Below are positions 51,520-60,550 of a stretch of 64,000 nucleotides of DNA, piece by piece. The notes beneath the pieces were generated by a model. The model was not told the origin of the DNA. It searched no databases and saw nothing but the letters and a program-made list of their open reading frames with translations. Positions within the stretch are counted from its first letter, which is position 1, and every line of letters starts with the position of its first letter. Position numbers and translations under genes: made by a program. Source of the stretch: Halalkalicoccus subterraneus (GTDB taxonomy: Archaea; Halobacteriota; Halobacteria; Halobacteriales; Halalkalicoccaceae). The DNA lies in assembly GCF_003697815.1 (NCBI RefSeq), contig NZ_RDQG01000018.1:27073-91072 (forward strand). The letters run 5' to 3'.

Positions 51520-52773
51520 ATGGTAACCGTCGTTCCTATAGCGCTTGCCGTGGTCGTTCTCGCAATCGCCGCGGAGATCGTCTCCCGTCGGGCCCTCGAA
51601 CGCTACGGCGAGGGATTGGGTAGCATGCCGACGGTCGTACTGGAGGAGTTCCCCGGGATCAGCCCCGGGCTACTGGAGAAGTACACGAGCTTCGATCCCG
51701 AACTCGGGTGGGTACCCCAGCCCGACCAGCAAAAACAGAAGGACACCGGCGATCACCTCCCCGGCGAGGAGGTCGAGAGCGTCGTCACGTACTCGACCGA
51801 CGAGTACGGCAGTCGAGTCTGTCCCGCCGCCGACCGCGATGAGGGACGCGGCGCGGTCTCGACCTACGGTGACTCGTACTGCTTCTGTCGGGAGGTCGAC
51901 GACGAGGACACCTTCCAGAACCACCTCGCGCGAAAGATCGATTCCCACGTCGGCAACTACGGCGGCGGGAACTACGGCCTCGATCAGGCCTTGTTGCGGA
52001 TGAAGCGCCAGTACCCCGAGGACCCGACCGACAACGTCTGTGTGGTCGTGACCGCCTCCTCGATCGCCCGGATCCTGAGCGTGTGGAAACACTACCAGGA
52101 GTTCGGGAACGTACTGGCCGTGAAACCCCGGTACGAACTGCGTGACGGCGACCTCGAACTGATCGAGAGTCCCGTCGACGAGAAGGAGGACCTCCTCGAT
52201 CTCGAATCTCGCGCGGGATTCCTCCGGACCCACGACGACCACTACGAGAACTGGTTCAAGCCCCATCTGGCGAGCTTCCCCTACGCGACGGATTTTCTCG
52301 ACGACCCAGACCAGATCAAGTACGCGCTCTACGGGGCGGGGATGGACCTCGAAAGCGAGTACGGCGTGTCGGTCCCGGGGATCGACTTCGGAGCCCGCCA
52401 GGCGGCGACGAATCTCCGACTCGAACGGTCCCGGGTGCGCTACCACGAGCGGCTGTTCGACGAGAAGGAAGACCTGTTCGACGCGCTGATCGGCGAGTTC
52501 GTTTCGTATGCCGAGGAGCACGAGTTCACCCCGACGTTCGTGATGGTCCAACAGCTCCGGTATGCGACCTACGAGGCCGACCACGGACCGATCTACGGCG
52601 ACCTCATGGACCGGCTCGACGAACGGTATCCCGAACTGGAGACGATCGATATGGCCGAGCACCTCTCGGGCGACCCTGAGTCGCTGTACGTCCAGCGTGG
52701 CGAAGGCGGCCACTACAGCCCCGAGACCAACGAGCGGATCGCAGAGGTGCTCGAAGAACGCCTGATCGAGTAA
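51520..52773 (+). CDS. Membrane-anchored SGNH/GDSL-like hydrolase
   Basis: A 417-residue protein with an N-terminal hydrophobic anchor (residues 1-22). The SGNH-type block I is STYGDSYCFCREV (nucleophile Ser near 118), block II-like NYGGGNYGLDQALL, and the C-terminal GGHYSPETNERI gives the catalytic His. This combination is that of AlgX/AlgJ-like or acyl-esterase families that modify extracellular polysaccharide or lipids. A TATA box (51490-51497) lies 27 nt upstream. The substrate is unknown. Not linked to polysaccharide genes here. Confidence 0.75.
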   Translation: MVTVVPIALAVVVLAIAAEIVSRRALERYGEGLGSMPTVVLEEFPGISPGLLEKYTSFDPELGWVPQPDQQKQKDTGDHLPGEEVESVVTYSTDEYGSRVCPAADRDEGRGAVSTYGDSYCFCREVDDEDTFQNHLARKIDSHVGNYGGGNYGLDQALLRMKRQYPEDPTDNVCVVVTASSIARILSVWKHYQEFGNVLAVKPRYELRDGDLELIESPVDEKEDLLDLESRAGFLRTHDDHYENWFKPHLASFPYATDFLDDPDQIKYALYGAGMDLESEYGVSVPGIDFGARQAATNLRLERSRVRYHERLFDEKEDLFDALIGEFVSYAEEHEFTPTFVMVQQLRYATYEADHGPIYGDLMDRLDERYPELETIDMAEHLSGDPESLYVQRGEGGHYSPETNERIAEVLEERLIE

Positions 52774-52782
52774 GCGATCGAC

Positions 52783-53955
52783 TCAGGCCTCGGGCAACGC
52801 TCCCGCGACGACCTCCCCGCCCTTCAGCACCGCCGTCGGCTCCCGAAGCAACGAGACGTCTTTTAGCGGATCGCCCTCGACGACGAGCAGGTCGGCGTAC
52901 TTCCCGGGTTCGAGCACGCCTACGTCGAGGCCGACCACGTCGGCGGCGCTCGCGGTCATCGCTTCGATCGCTTCCCGTTCGCTCATCCCGTGTTCGACCA
53001 TGAACGAGATCTCCGTACTGTTGGTCCCGTGGTAGTTAAACGGGGTGCCGACGTCCGTCCCGCCCGCGATGTTCACGCCCGCCTCGTGGGCCCGCTTGAA
53101 CGACTCGATGTGGCGCTCGTAGACGCTGCCGGTCTTCTGAGCGCTCTCCTCGGTCGCCTGTTCGGTGTTGCGCGCGATCCGATACGGTGCGGAGAGCGTC
53201 GGAACGAGCGTCACGTCGTTCGTAAGCAGCAGATCGATCGACTCCTCGTCCATGAAGGTGCCGTGTTCGACCGTGTCAACGCCCGCCGCCGCCGCGGCCT
53301 TGATCCCCTCGGCGCCGTGGGCGTGCGTCGCCGCGTGGACTCCACGGCGGTGGGATTCGTCGATCAGTGCCTCCAGCTCTTCGTGGGTGAACGCGAGGGT
53401 CTTGGGGTCGGTTCCAGGGGTAGTGACCCCGCCGGTCGCCATGAACTTGATGAAGCCCGCCCCTCGCTTGACCTGTTCGCGGACCGCCGTACGACATTCC
53501 GTGGGGCCGTCGACCTCTCGCCCGAGGTGGTGTCCGTGCCCGCCGGTGATCGTGATCGACCGGCAGTTCGCGAGGGTACGGGGCCCGGGCAGATCGCCCC
53601 GGTCGATCGCCCGTTTGAGCACGACGTCGAGATCGCGCGCGCCCATCGCGCGCACGCTCGTTACGCCGGCTTCGAGGGTCGTGCGGGCGTTTTTTGCCTC
53701 GACCAGCGCGAGCTCGCCGTCGGTCTGTGTAACGACGTCCTCGACGGTCGCCTGTCCCGAAAGCGAGAAGTGGACATGCGCATCGACGAGCCCCGGCAGG
53801 ACGGTATGTCCCGGGATCGAAACCTCGGGCTCCTCGCCCTGTGGCTCGGCGTCGCCGACCGCCTCGATCCGTTCCGACTCGGGGTCGAACCGGATCGCTC
53901 CGTCCGCCGCTAGCTCCTCGTGTCCGTCGAATAGACGCGCGTCCCGCAGAATCAT
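52783..53955 (-). CDS. Metal-dependent amidohydrolase (prolidase/imidazolonepropionase-like)
   Basis: A 390-residue amidohydrolase. Metal ligands are in VDAHVHF (about 55-61), K in FIKFMATGG, H in THAHG and EHGTF, and D in GGTDVGT near 300. It resembles Xaa-Pro dipeptidase-type (Sgx9260-like) amidohydrolases; the substrate is unknown. Start ATG 53955 (MILRDARLFDGHEE) is chosen over a start 12 codons earlier. The 210 bp to the next gene hold no feature. Confidence 0.88.
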   Translation of the reverse strand: MILRDARLFDGHEELAADGAIRFDPESERIEAVGDAEPQGEEPEVSIPGHTVLPGLVDAHVHFSLSGQATVEDVVTQTDGELALVEAKNARTTLEAGVTSVRAMGARDLDVVLKRAIDRGDLPGPRTLANCRSITITGGHGHHLGREVDGPTECRTAVREQVKRGAGFIKFMATGGVTTPGTDPKTLAFTHEELEALIDESHRRGVHAATHAHGAEGIKAAAAAGVDTVEHGTFMDEESIDLLLTNDVTLVPTLSAPYRIARNTEQATEESAQKTGSVYERHIESFKRAHEAGVNIAGGTDVGTPFNYHGTNSTEISFMVEHGMSEREAIEAMTASAADVVGLDVGVLEPGKYADLLVVEGDPLKDVSLLREPTAVLKGGEVVAGALPEA

Positions 53956-54165
53956 TACCTGAGTTTCGCTTCCGAGACGCTTGAATGGCACGAACCGGCT
54001 CGGATCGGCGGTACATCGCCGCTATGTTCGATCCGTAATCGAGTTGTGCGACCGACCCACCGCTCGATTTTACCGGAAACGTCGTGTGGTGACTGAGCGC
54101 CTCTCCCTCCCTTTGAGTCGTTATGCGAGCGCTCACCGAATTCCGTATCGCGGTCTATGGTTTAT

Positions 54166-54651
54166 TTACAGCTCGTGGGCGATCATTTCGCCCCACGGGT
54201 CGAACCCACACCGGTCGTAGAAGGCGCATGCCCGCTCGTTTTCCGGATCCACGTCGAGCACGAGCCGGTCCAGTGGAAGGTCTTGCTCGCGGGCGAGCGT
54301 ACACGCCGACTCCATGAGCCCGTCGGCGACGCCCGATCCCCGGTGAGCGGGCGAAACGTAGAGTTCGTTTACCACGGCCGCGTCCCAGATCATCGCCATC
54401 CGTTCGGGAAGGACGAACACGTAGCCCCCGAGATCGCCGTCGTCGGCGACCGTGAGACAGCGAGGGTCGTCGGCGACGCAGCGGTCCACCCAGTCGAGGT
54501 ATCGCTCCCGGTACTCGTCGGTGAGTTTCGCCTCGTAGGCGGCCCGTTTCTCCTCGTCGCCCGTTCCCGTGCCCAGCCCGGTCTCGAACGCCCGCTTGAG
54601 CTCCCAGAGGCCGTCGCGGTCGGTGTCTGGGTCGTATGATCTGTACTCCAT
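54166..54651 (-). CDS. GNAT-family N-acetyltransferase
   Basis: A 161-residue single GNAT domain. The acetyl-CoA loop is in VSPAHRGSGVADGL (about 99-112); the substrate-side strands include AAVVNELYV and LVLDVDPENERACAFYDRCGF. The acceptor is unknown. It is divergent from the XRE-type regulator gene. Confidence 0.88.
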   Translation of the reverse strand: MEYRSYDPDTDRDGLWELKRAFETGLGTGTGDEEKRAAYEAKLTDEYRERYLDWVDRCVADDPRCLTVADDGDLGGYVFVLPERMAMIWDAAVVNELYVSPAHRGSGVADGLMESACTLAREQDLPLDRLVLDVDPENERACAFYDRCGFDPWGEMIAHEL

Positions 54652-54737
54652 GCGTAAGGTCGGCGGGCGATCGGTTTGCGGCTGTCGATGCGGTGCGACC
54701 GACAGTTATGAGTGGTCGCTCGACGATCGTCGAACCG

Positions 54738-54776
54738 ATGGTCGACATACCGTGGTCGGGTCGGAGGTTCCGGTGA
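54738..54776 (+). other. Possible upstream ORF before the XRE-type regulator
   Basis: Twelve codons, MVDIPWSGRRFR, whose TGA shares one base with the next ATG (TGATG at 54774-54778). A TATA-like TTATGAG (54707-54713) lies about 28 nt before the uORF ATG, and GGAGG (54763-54767) precedes the main ATG by about 8 nt. It may couple translation. Confidence 0.3.
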
Positions 54777-55486
54777 TGAGTTCGCGGCCGCCGCGTGAGG
54801 AGCTCGCCGAGAAGGTCGCCGGCGAGATCACCCTCAGCGACGATCCGGGGGCAACCCTGCGGAAGTGGCGCACCGATTTCACCGTCTCCCAGACCGAACT
54901 CGCCGAGGAACTCTCTATCTCCTCGTCCGTAATCAGCGATTACGAGAGCGGTCGCCGCGAGAGCCCCGGGATCGCGGTGGTTCGCCGGATCGTCACGGCG
55001 TTGCTCGATATCGACGAACGTCGGGGCGGCGACCGGATCCGCCAGTACGCCCGCGTGATCTCCGCGGGGTTCGAAAGCGACATCGTGCAGGACCTGCGTG
55101 AGTACCCCACGACGATCCCTCTCCGGCGATTTTACGAGGCTATCGACGCGACCGAGGTCGTTTCCGGTACGTCGGACCGGATCAGCGGTCATACCGTCAT
55201 CGACAGCATCGAGGCGATCACCCGCCTGTCGAGCGAGGAGTTCTACCGGCTGTACGGCCAGAGCACCAACCGTGCGCTGATGTTCACCGGCGTCACCCGG
55301 GGCGAATCCCCGTTGGTTGCGATGCGCGTCGTGAATCCGACCCCTAACGCGGTCGTTCTGCATGGGCTACGCGAGGAGGACCTCTGGAAGCACGCGCCGG
55401 ATCTCGCGCGGATCGATGGCTTCTCGCTTGCGGTCTGTGATACGAACCTCGAGACGACGCTCGAACGGCTACGAGAGTTCCCGTAA
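54776..55486 (+). CDS. XRE-type helix-turn-helix regulator (COG1395-like)
   Basis: A 236-residue regulator. Its N-terminal HTH is at about 28-65 (LRKWRTDFTVSQTELAEELS, SSVISDYESGRRESPGIAV). The C-terminal 130 residues form a ligand-binding-like domain (TIPLRRFYEAIDATEVVSG ... RALMFTGVTRGESPLVAMR). It belongs to a conserved archaeal regulator class whose effector is unknown. ATG 54776 is chosen; codons to 54569 overlap the divergent GNAT gene. Confidence 0.85.
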   Translation: MSSRPPREELAEKVAGEITLSDDPGATLRKWRTDFTVSQTELAEELSISSSVISDYESGRRESPGIAVVRRIVTALLDIDERRGGDRIRQYARVISAGFESDIVQDLREYPTTIPLRRFYEAIDATEVVSGTSDRISGHTVIDSIEAITRLSSEEFYRLYGQSTNRALMFTGVTRGESPLVAMRVVNPTPNAVVLHGLREEDLWKHAPDLARIDGFSLAVCDTNLETTLERLREFP

Positions 55487-55760
55487 TTTCCGGTCGATCC
55501 CAAGGAGCCCGAAACTACCCGGAGACGATCGATAGCACACCGTTTTCCAAGAGAGTGTGTCGACCGCTCACTAATATATCGTATATTGCGATACGAACTG
55601 GCGTGCGGTGCGACCCCGTTCGAATCCGCTCGCCGTTTACCGTCGAAACGTCCGATAGGAGGATCTGATCGGGCGAGACGGATGTCGGTAGACGTATCAA
55701 AACTTTTCAGATAGCCTGAAGTAATTCTCTCCGATACGTCCCGACGATGGAGAACAACGC

Positions 55761-58418
55761 ATGACCGGGAAGCAGCGAACGGACGACCGATTCCTGGACG
55801 CGCCGATCTCTCGTCGGCAGTTCGTCCGTCTGTCTGCAGTGACCGGGGGTGCGCTCTCGCTTCCGGGAAGCGCACTCAGCGATCACAGCTCCGAGAAAAC
55901 GGGCGACCGCTACGAGTTCTTGCGGAACCACACCGAGGAGGACTACGAGATTCCAACGCTGATCCGGCTGTCGGAGGCATCGGGTCTCGACGCGCTTTCG
56001 AAACTCGACCTCACGGCGTACCGAGAGACACACGACCCCGAGCCGGCGGCCTACGGCCGGCTCGACGACGACGTGATCGACGCGGTACTCGACGTCGCGG
56101 CGGTCTCGGAACTCGAACACTCGCCGGGCGCGAACCCCTTCTGGAAGCTCCCGGCGTACGCCGAGAGCGTGTTTCCCGCTCCCGAGGAAGCCGTCGACTA
56201 CGTCGGCTACGAGGAGACCGAAGCCGCGCTCGAACACTTCGCCGAGGACCACCCGGATCGCTTCGAGGTCGACTCGATCGCCGAGAGCCTGGGTCACCGG
56301 AACCTCCTTGAGGGGGCCCGCGAGCCCCGAGACATTCGGGTAGCAGAGATCACCGACGACATCGGGGATCGGGAGGCGTTCGAACGGAAGGAAAAACTCG
56401 TCTACACTCTCTCGATCCACGGCGACGAGCGTCCCGGTGTCGAGGCCGGGAGTCGCTTCATCGAGCGCGTGCTCGCGGGCGAGGAACCCGAGGTCGAGGC
56501 GGTCCTCGACGACGTGGTGCTCGTTTTCCTGTACGCGAACCCCGACGGCTGGCTGGCCAGACAGCCCCACTATTCGGGCCAGCGAAACGCCTTCGAGCGG
56601 GTCACCGCCACCGGAGTCGACCCGAACCGCCAGTACCCGACCGCGGGCTGGATCGACCCGGTCCACTACCCGGCCGATCCCGACGGCGCGGACCTCATCG
56701 ACGACTCGTCCGGAGTCGACGCGGACGTTCCGGACCGAGTCGCCGAACATGCGCCCGACGCGCTCGCGATCGCCCAGCACATGCGCGGGTACGAGAACGT
56801 CGAGCTGTTCTGTGATCTCCACGGGATGCACTGGTCCGAGGAGTTCGTCGTCTCGCTGGTCGCGAACGCCCAGTACGACCACGAACAGCTCCTGGGTATC
56901 GATCGAATCAACCGTGCCGTCGGCGACGGGATCGAAACCGAGATCGGCTCACTCGAAGAGAACATGGAGGCGATCTCGTCCGCGACGGAGCGCTACGACC
57001 CCGTTCGCGAAGCGGACGGCGACCTGCCCGACGACGAGGCAATGGTTCCCGACTCGCTCTACGATTTCGGGACGGCCCACGACACCCTCGACTACAGCAC
57101 GACGGGCGCGTTCCTGGGTTGGGCGGCCCATCCCGAGGACAGCGGCGGGCTCGGCGCGAAATCGATCGCGCTCGAAATGGCCTTCGCGAACACCCTCTCC
57201 CCGATGGAAAAGGAGTACCTCCCCGAACTCGCGGCGGTCCAGACCGGCGCGTACGTCGGCGCGCTGCGTGCGGTGAGCCGCGAGGCCCCGTCCCTCTCGG
57301 TCCCGGAAATCGACGGGGAAGGTTCGACCGCGGTCGTCGCGAGCGACTCGCTGATGCGTTCGTCGGACGCCCTCTCGTTTGCCGGCGCCGAGGCCGAAGA
57401 AACCCGCACGACGGCCGAGGTCGATGGCGACGCGAAGAAAACGGTGACCCTGGCCGTCTCGCCGCCGACCGACGAGGTCTCGATCCATATTCGCCCCGGT
57501 GACCCAGCCCCGATTCGTGCGACCCTCTACGATCCTTCGGACGACGAGAAACGAGCCGTCGACGGCGTGAGCGGTCGATCCAGGCGGGAGTCAGTCTGGA
57601 CGATCACCGACCCCGAGACCGGTCGGTGGTCCATCGAGATCGAAAACCTCCGTTCGGTCGATACCGAGGTCGCTGTCCTGGTCGACGCGGTCGTCTCGGA
57701 TACGAGCGATGACGCCCCTGACCCGCGGGACGTGCTCGGGTACGAACAGCGGCTGTACGATTCGACCCCGCTCGCGTACTTCGAGGAATACGACGAGTTC
57801 GCGGCGGGGACCATCGAACTCGTCTCGCCCGCCGAGGTCGAAGCCGGTGCGCTCCTGGTGGACGACGAACCCGCCTACGAGAACGTCGTCGTGATCCACG
57901 ACGCGTTCGAGGCCGACGGGCTCGACTCGTACGTCGAAGCCGGCGGGACCCTCGTCCTCACGGACGCCGGGGTTCGACTGCTCGGCGCACTCGACGCCGA
58001 GTCGCTCGACGCGATCGACGGGAGGGCGATCTCGACCGGCGAGTACGAGTTCGCTGCCCTCGACGACCACATCGCAAGAGATCATCCGCTGCTGGAAAAC
58101 ACCCGCGAGATCGAGCGCGAACTCTGGACGCTCGCGCCGCGTGGCTACGCCATCGGCGAGGAGGCACCGGTAACGACGGTCGTCCCCGAGGTCTTCGAAG
58201 CCGCCGGCGGGTCGATCGCCGCGACCGTCGACGGCGGCGTTGCGGTCGGTTCGCTCGAAAACGTCCACGTCATCGGGAGCCTGCTGCCTCCGAGCAGCCA
58301 GGACCACCTGCATCCGTTCGGCCTGCTCGATTACAGCGTCTCGCTGCTCGGCCACACGATCCTCTCGAACGCGCTCGGCTACGAGATCGGTCGAGGCGAG
58401 AACGCCCCGCTGTTCTGA
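55761..58418 (+). CDS. Tat-exported M14 zinc carboxypeptidase
   Basis: An 885-residue exoenzyme. Residues 1-42 hold a Tat signal with SRRQFVRL (18-25) and a hydrophobic core. The M14 domain (about 120-500) has the Zn pair in SIHGDERPG (His and Glu), substrate residues in NPDGWLARQ and DPNRQYP, the third ligand His in CDLHGMHW, and the acid Glu in IALEMAF. The C-terminal 300 residues contain beta-rich regions and a Rossmann-like part (VVVIHDAFEADGLDSYVEA). It would degrade peptides outside the cell. Its 274-bp upstream region is AT-rich in part (55565-55600). Confidence 0.88.
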   Translation: MTGKQRTDDRFLDAPISRRQFVRLSAVTGGALSLPGSALSDHSSEKTGDRYEFLRNHTEEDYEIPTLIRLSEASGLDALSKLDLTAYRETHDPEPAAYGRLDDDVIDAVLDVAAVSELEHSPGANPFWKLPAYAESVFPAPEEAVDYVGYEETEAALEHFAEDHPDRFEVDSIAESLGHRNLLEGAREPRDIRVAEITDDIGDREAFERKEKLVYTLSIHGDERPGVEAGSRFIERVLAGEEPEVEAVLDDVVLVFLYANPDGWLARQPHYSGQRNAFERVTATGVDPNRQYPTAGWIDPVHYPADPDGADLIDDSSGVDADVPDRVAEHAPDALAIAQHMRGYENVELFCDLHGMHWSEEFVVSLVANAQYDHEQLLGIDRINRAVGDGIETEIGSLEENMEAISSATERYDPVREADGDLPDDEAMVPDSLYDFGTAHDTLDYSTTGAFLGWAAHPEDSGGLGAKSIALEMAFANTLSPMEKEYLPELAAVQTGAYVGALRAVSREAPSLSVPEIDGEGSTAVVASDSLMRSSDALSFAGAEAEETRTTAEVDGDAKKTVTLAVSPPTDEVSIHIRPGDPAPIRATLYDPSDDEKRAVDGVSGRSRRESVWTITDPETGRWSIEIENLRSVDTEVAVLVDAVVSDTSDDAPDPRDVLGYEQRLYDSTPLAYFEEYDEFAAGTIELVSPAEVEAGALLVDDEPAYENVVVIHDAFEADGLDSYVEAGGTLVLTDAGVRLLGALDAESLDAIDGRAISTGEYEFAALDDHIARDHPLLENTREIERELWTLAPRGYAIGEEAPVTTVVPEVFEAAGGSIAATVDGGVAVGSLENVHVIGSLLPPSSQDHLHPFGLLDYSVSLLGHTILSNALGYEIGRGENAPLF

Positions 58419-58428
58419 GGCGTCCGGT

Positions 58429-59781
58429 TTACTCGGCGAACCGGTACTTTCGCTCGCCCATCCGACCCCAGCCGTCGAAGACGAACTCCTCGGCGGGCGC
58501 GGTGAACCCCTCGACGTCTTCGCCCTCGACGTCGCTGTCGACATCGTGGTTGTGGACGTCGTGGACGCGCTCGTACTCCTCGTAGGAGAGGTCATAGCGG
58601 TCCTCGATCTGCTGGTCGATCGTCAGGTCGGCGATCTTCCCCTCCCAGGTGTCCTGGACGGTCTCGGCGTGGATCTCCGCCTGCGCGCCGCTGCCGTACG
58701 AGCCCACCATCAGGCGCTCGCCTGCCAGGTCACGGCCCTCCTCGAAGGCGGTCCTGAGCGCGCTCGCACGCGCGAGGTGGACCGAGCCGGTGTACCAGTT
58801 GCCGACGTTCCGCGAGATCGTGAGCGTGGGGTCGATCACCCGGCCGTACCACTCCTGGTAGGCGTCGGTGCGCTTCAGCCCGTCCATGTACTCCCGGAGC
58901 GCCTCCTCGTAGGCCTCGTCGTCGTCGAACGCCTCCTCACGGGGCTGGCGGCCGATCTCCTCGGCGAGATCGTCCTCGATCGCCGTGTCCCGGGTCATGT
59001 GGCGGTAGGCGAACAGCGCCGCCTTCCGGACCATGCCAGGGAACGGCGTGTGGAACGGCCCGTAGGCGAAGTCCTCGACCGTGACGCGCCCGGCGACGCT
59101 CTCGAAGTCCTGAAGCGCCTCGCGCATGCGGGCGAGATACACCTGCACCGATCGCTTGCCGTCGACCGACGGGAACTGCTGGTTGGGTTTCAGGAAGTCC
59201 GTTTCGTCGGCGCTCCCGTAACCTTGCTCGGTCGAGAGGGTCACGAGCTCGGGGTCCTCCGAGATGAGCATCGCCACGGCACCGGCCCCCTGTGTGGCCT
59301 CGCCGGGGTCGTTTCTCGCATAGAGCGCGGTGTCGGTCGCGATCACGAGCGCGGAGCGGCCCCTGTTTCGGCCGGCCTTGATCCAGTTGTAGGCGTCGTC
59401 GATCGACTGGGTGCCCGCGAGACAGGCGAACTTGCGCTCGCCCTTGTTGGCGTGGCTGAACTTCCCGTCGTAGACCCGTTCGAGACAGCCCGCGATATAC
59501 GTCGAGACCGGTTTGGAGTTGTCGAAGGAACTCTCGGTGGCGACGTCGATCCGGCCGATGTCCTCCGGTTCGAGCCCCTCGTGTTCCATCAGGCGATGGG
59601 CGGCGTTCGCGCCCATCGTGACGATGTCCTCGTAGGTGTCGGGGAAGGAACTCGCGTTCAGTCCCAGCCCTTTGGTGTACTTCTCGGGGTCCTCACCCTT
59701 CGCCGGCGCGAACGTGTTCGGCAGGTCGAGTTTCAGCTTCCCGGTCCAGATCTCGATGGCGTCGATACCGACCTCTGTCAT
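58429..59781 (-). CDS. hmgB: Hydroxymethylglutaryl-CoA synthase
   Basis: A 450-residue thiolase-fold enzyme. Catalytic Glu is in ATESSFDNSKP (about 82-92), Cys in FACLAGTQS (about 116-124), and His in YGPFHTPFPGMVRKA (about 240). It condenses acetyl-CoA with acetoacetyl-CoA to HMG-CoA, the substrate of HmgA (34286-35515). It is of the eukaryote-like archaeal type. A TATA box lies about 25 nt upstream at 59802-59810. It is convergent with the M14 gene at 10 bp. Confidence 0.96.
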   Translation of the reverse strand: MTEVGIDAIEIWTGKLKLDLPNTFAPAKGEDPEKYTKGLGLNASSFPDTYEDIVTMGANAAHRLMEHEGLEPEDIGRIDVATESSFDNSKPVSTYIAGCLERVYDGKFSHANKGERKFACLAGTQSIDDAYNWIKAGRNRGRSALVIATDTALYARNDPGEATQGAGAVAMLISEDPELVTLSTEQGYGSADETDFLKPNQQFPSVDGKRSVQVYLARMREALQDFESVAGRVTVEDFAYGPFHTPFPGMVRKAALFAYRHMTRDTAIEDDLAEEIGRQPREEAFDDDEAYEEALREYMDGLKRTDAYQEWYGRVIDPTLTISRNVGNWYTGSVHLARASALRTAFEEGRDLAGERLMVGSYGSGAQAEIHAETVQDTWEGKIADLTIDQQIEDRYDLSYEEYERVHDVHNHDVDSDVEGEDVEGFTAPAEEFVFDGWGRMGERKYRFAE

Positions 59782-59801
59782 GTGTCGTAACTATCGTGCG
59801 G

Positions 59802-59810
59802 ATTATATGG
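59802..59810 (-). promoter_or_regulatory. TATA box of hmgB
   Basis: On the minus strand CATATAATC, about 25 nt before ATG 59781, predicting a leaderless mRNA. Confidence 0.65.
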
Positions 59811-59926
59811 GCCTGTCGACTGACGGTTCGACGATCGACGAATCTCGCCCGAATACGGACGTCGGTGATGGGGGTAGCAGGTCACGGGCTCAGCAAGGAT
59901 GGAACGGGATCGCAATCGACAGACGG

Positions 59927-60514
59927 TCAGGCTTCGTCCTCGTCCTCCTCGATGACTTCGGGATCGCGCATCGCGCTCTGGAGGCTATCGAGACCGTTGA
60001 CCCACTCGGCGACGAAGCCGTACTCGATCTCCTCGCCGATGCTCACGTCGAGGTCCTCACCGTCGACGATTCGGGTGCCGGCCTGCGCGCAGTAGCCGAG
60101 CGCGGCGTCGAAGTCCTCCTCGGCCTCGGCGTCGGCCGCGGCACGGACGTACTCCTCGATGCTGGCTTCCTCGCTCGCTCCGCGCATCATGTACTCCTCG
60201 GCGGCGGCGAAGACACAGACGAGGCTCGTCTGGACGCCGTCGATCAGGAAGGCCGTTTCCTCGTTTTCGACCTCGACGTCCGAGAGGACGATCTCACGGA
60301 CGTCCGCGAGTTCCTCGACGGCCTCCTCCTCGGAGAGGTTTCCCTCTTCGTGGGCGCCGATGATCTTCGCGACGGCGATGGCGGCGTCGTCCTGCAGGTT
60401 GAGCAGCAGGCGTGCGGAGTCCTCGTCCTCGGGATCGATCTCCTCGTCCTTCAGCCGGTCGATCCAGTTCTGCCACCGTTCCTCGGAGTAGAACGCTTCT
60501 GGCGGGGTGCTCAT
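59927..60514 (-). CDS. DUF2150 family protein
   Basis: A 195-residue acidic, all-helical protein of the archaeal DUF2150 family: AFYSEERWQNWIDRLKDEE, DDAAIAVAKIIGAHEEGN and SSLVCVF-type hydrophobic segment, ending in an acidic tail. No enzymatic motif is visible. It is transcribed with, or just after, the TatD-like gene (36-nt gap between this start and the TatD-like stop). Function unknown. Confidence 0.8.
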   Translation of the reverse strand: MSTPPEAFYSEERWQNWIDRLKDEEIDPEDEDSARLLLNLQDDAAIAVAKIIGAHEEGNLSEEEAVEELADVREIVLSDVEVENEETAFLIDGVQTSLVCVFAAAEEYMMRGASEEASIEEYVRAAADAEAEEDFDAALGYCAQAGTRIVDGEDLDVSIGEEIEYGFVAEWVNGLDSLQSAMRDPEVIEEDEDEA

Positions 60515-60550
60515 ACCGGACGGTGTCGACCCGCGTTCAAAGCCCTTTCT

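Noticed and set aside
55610..55640. GTTCGAATC resembling a tRNA T-loop
   Set aside because: Flanking bases do not form a T-stem, and no acceptor, D or anticodon arm can be folded around it on either strand.
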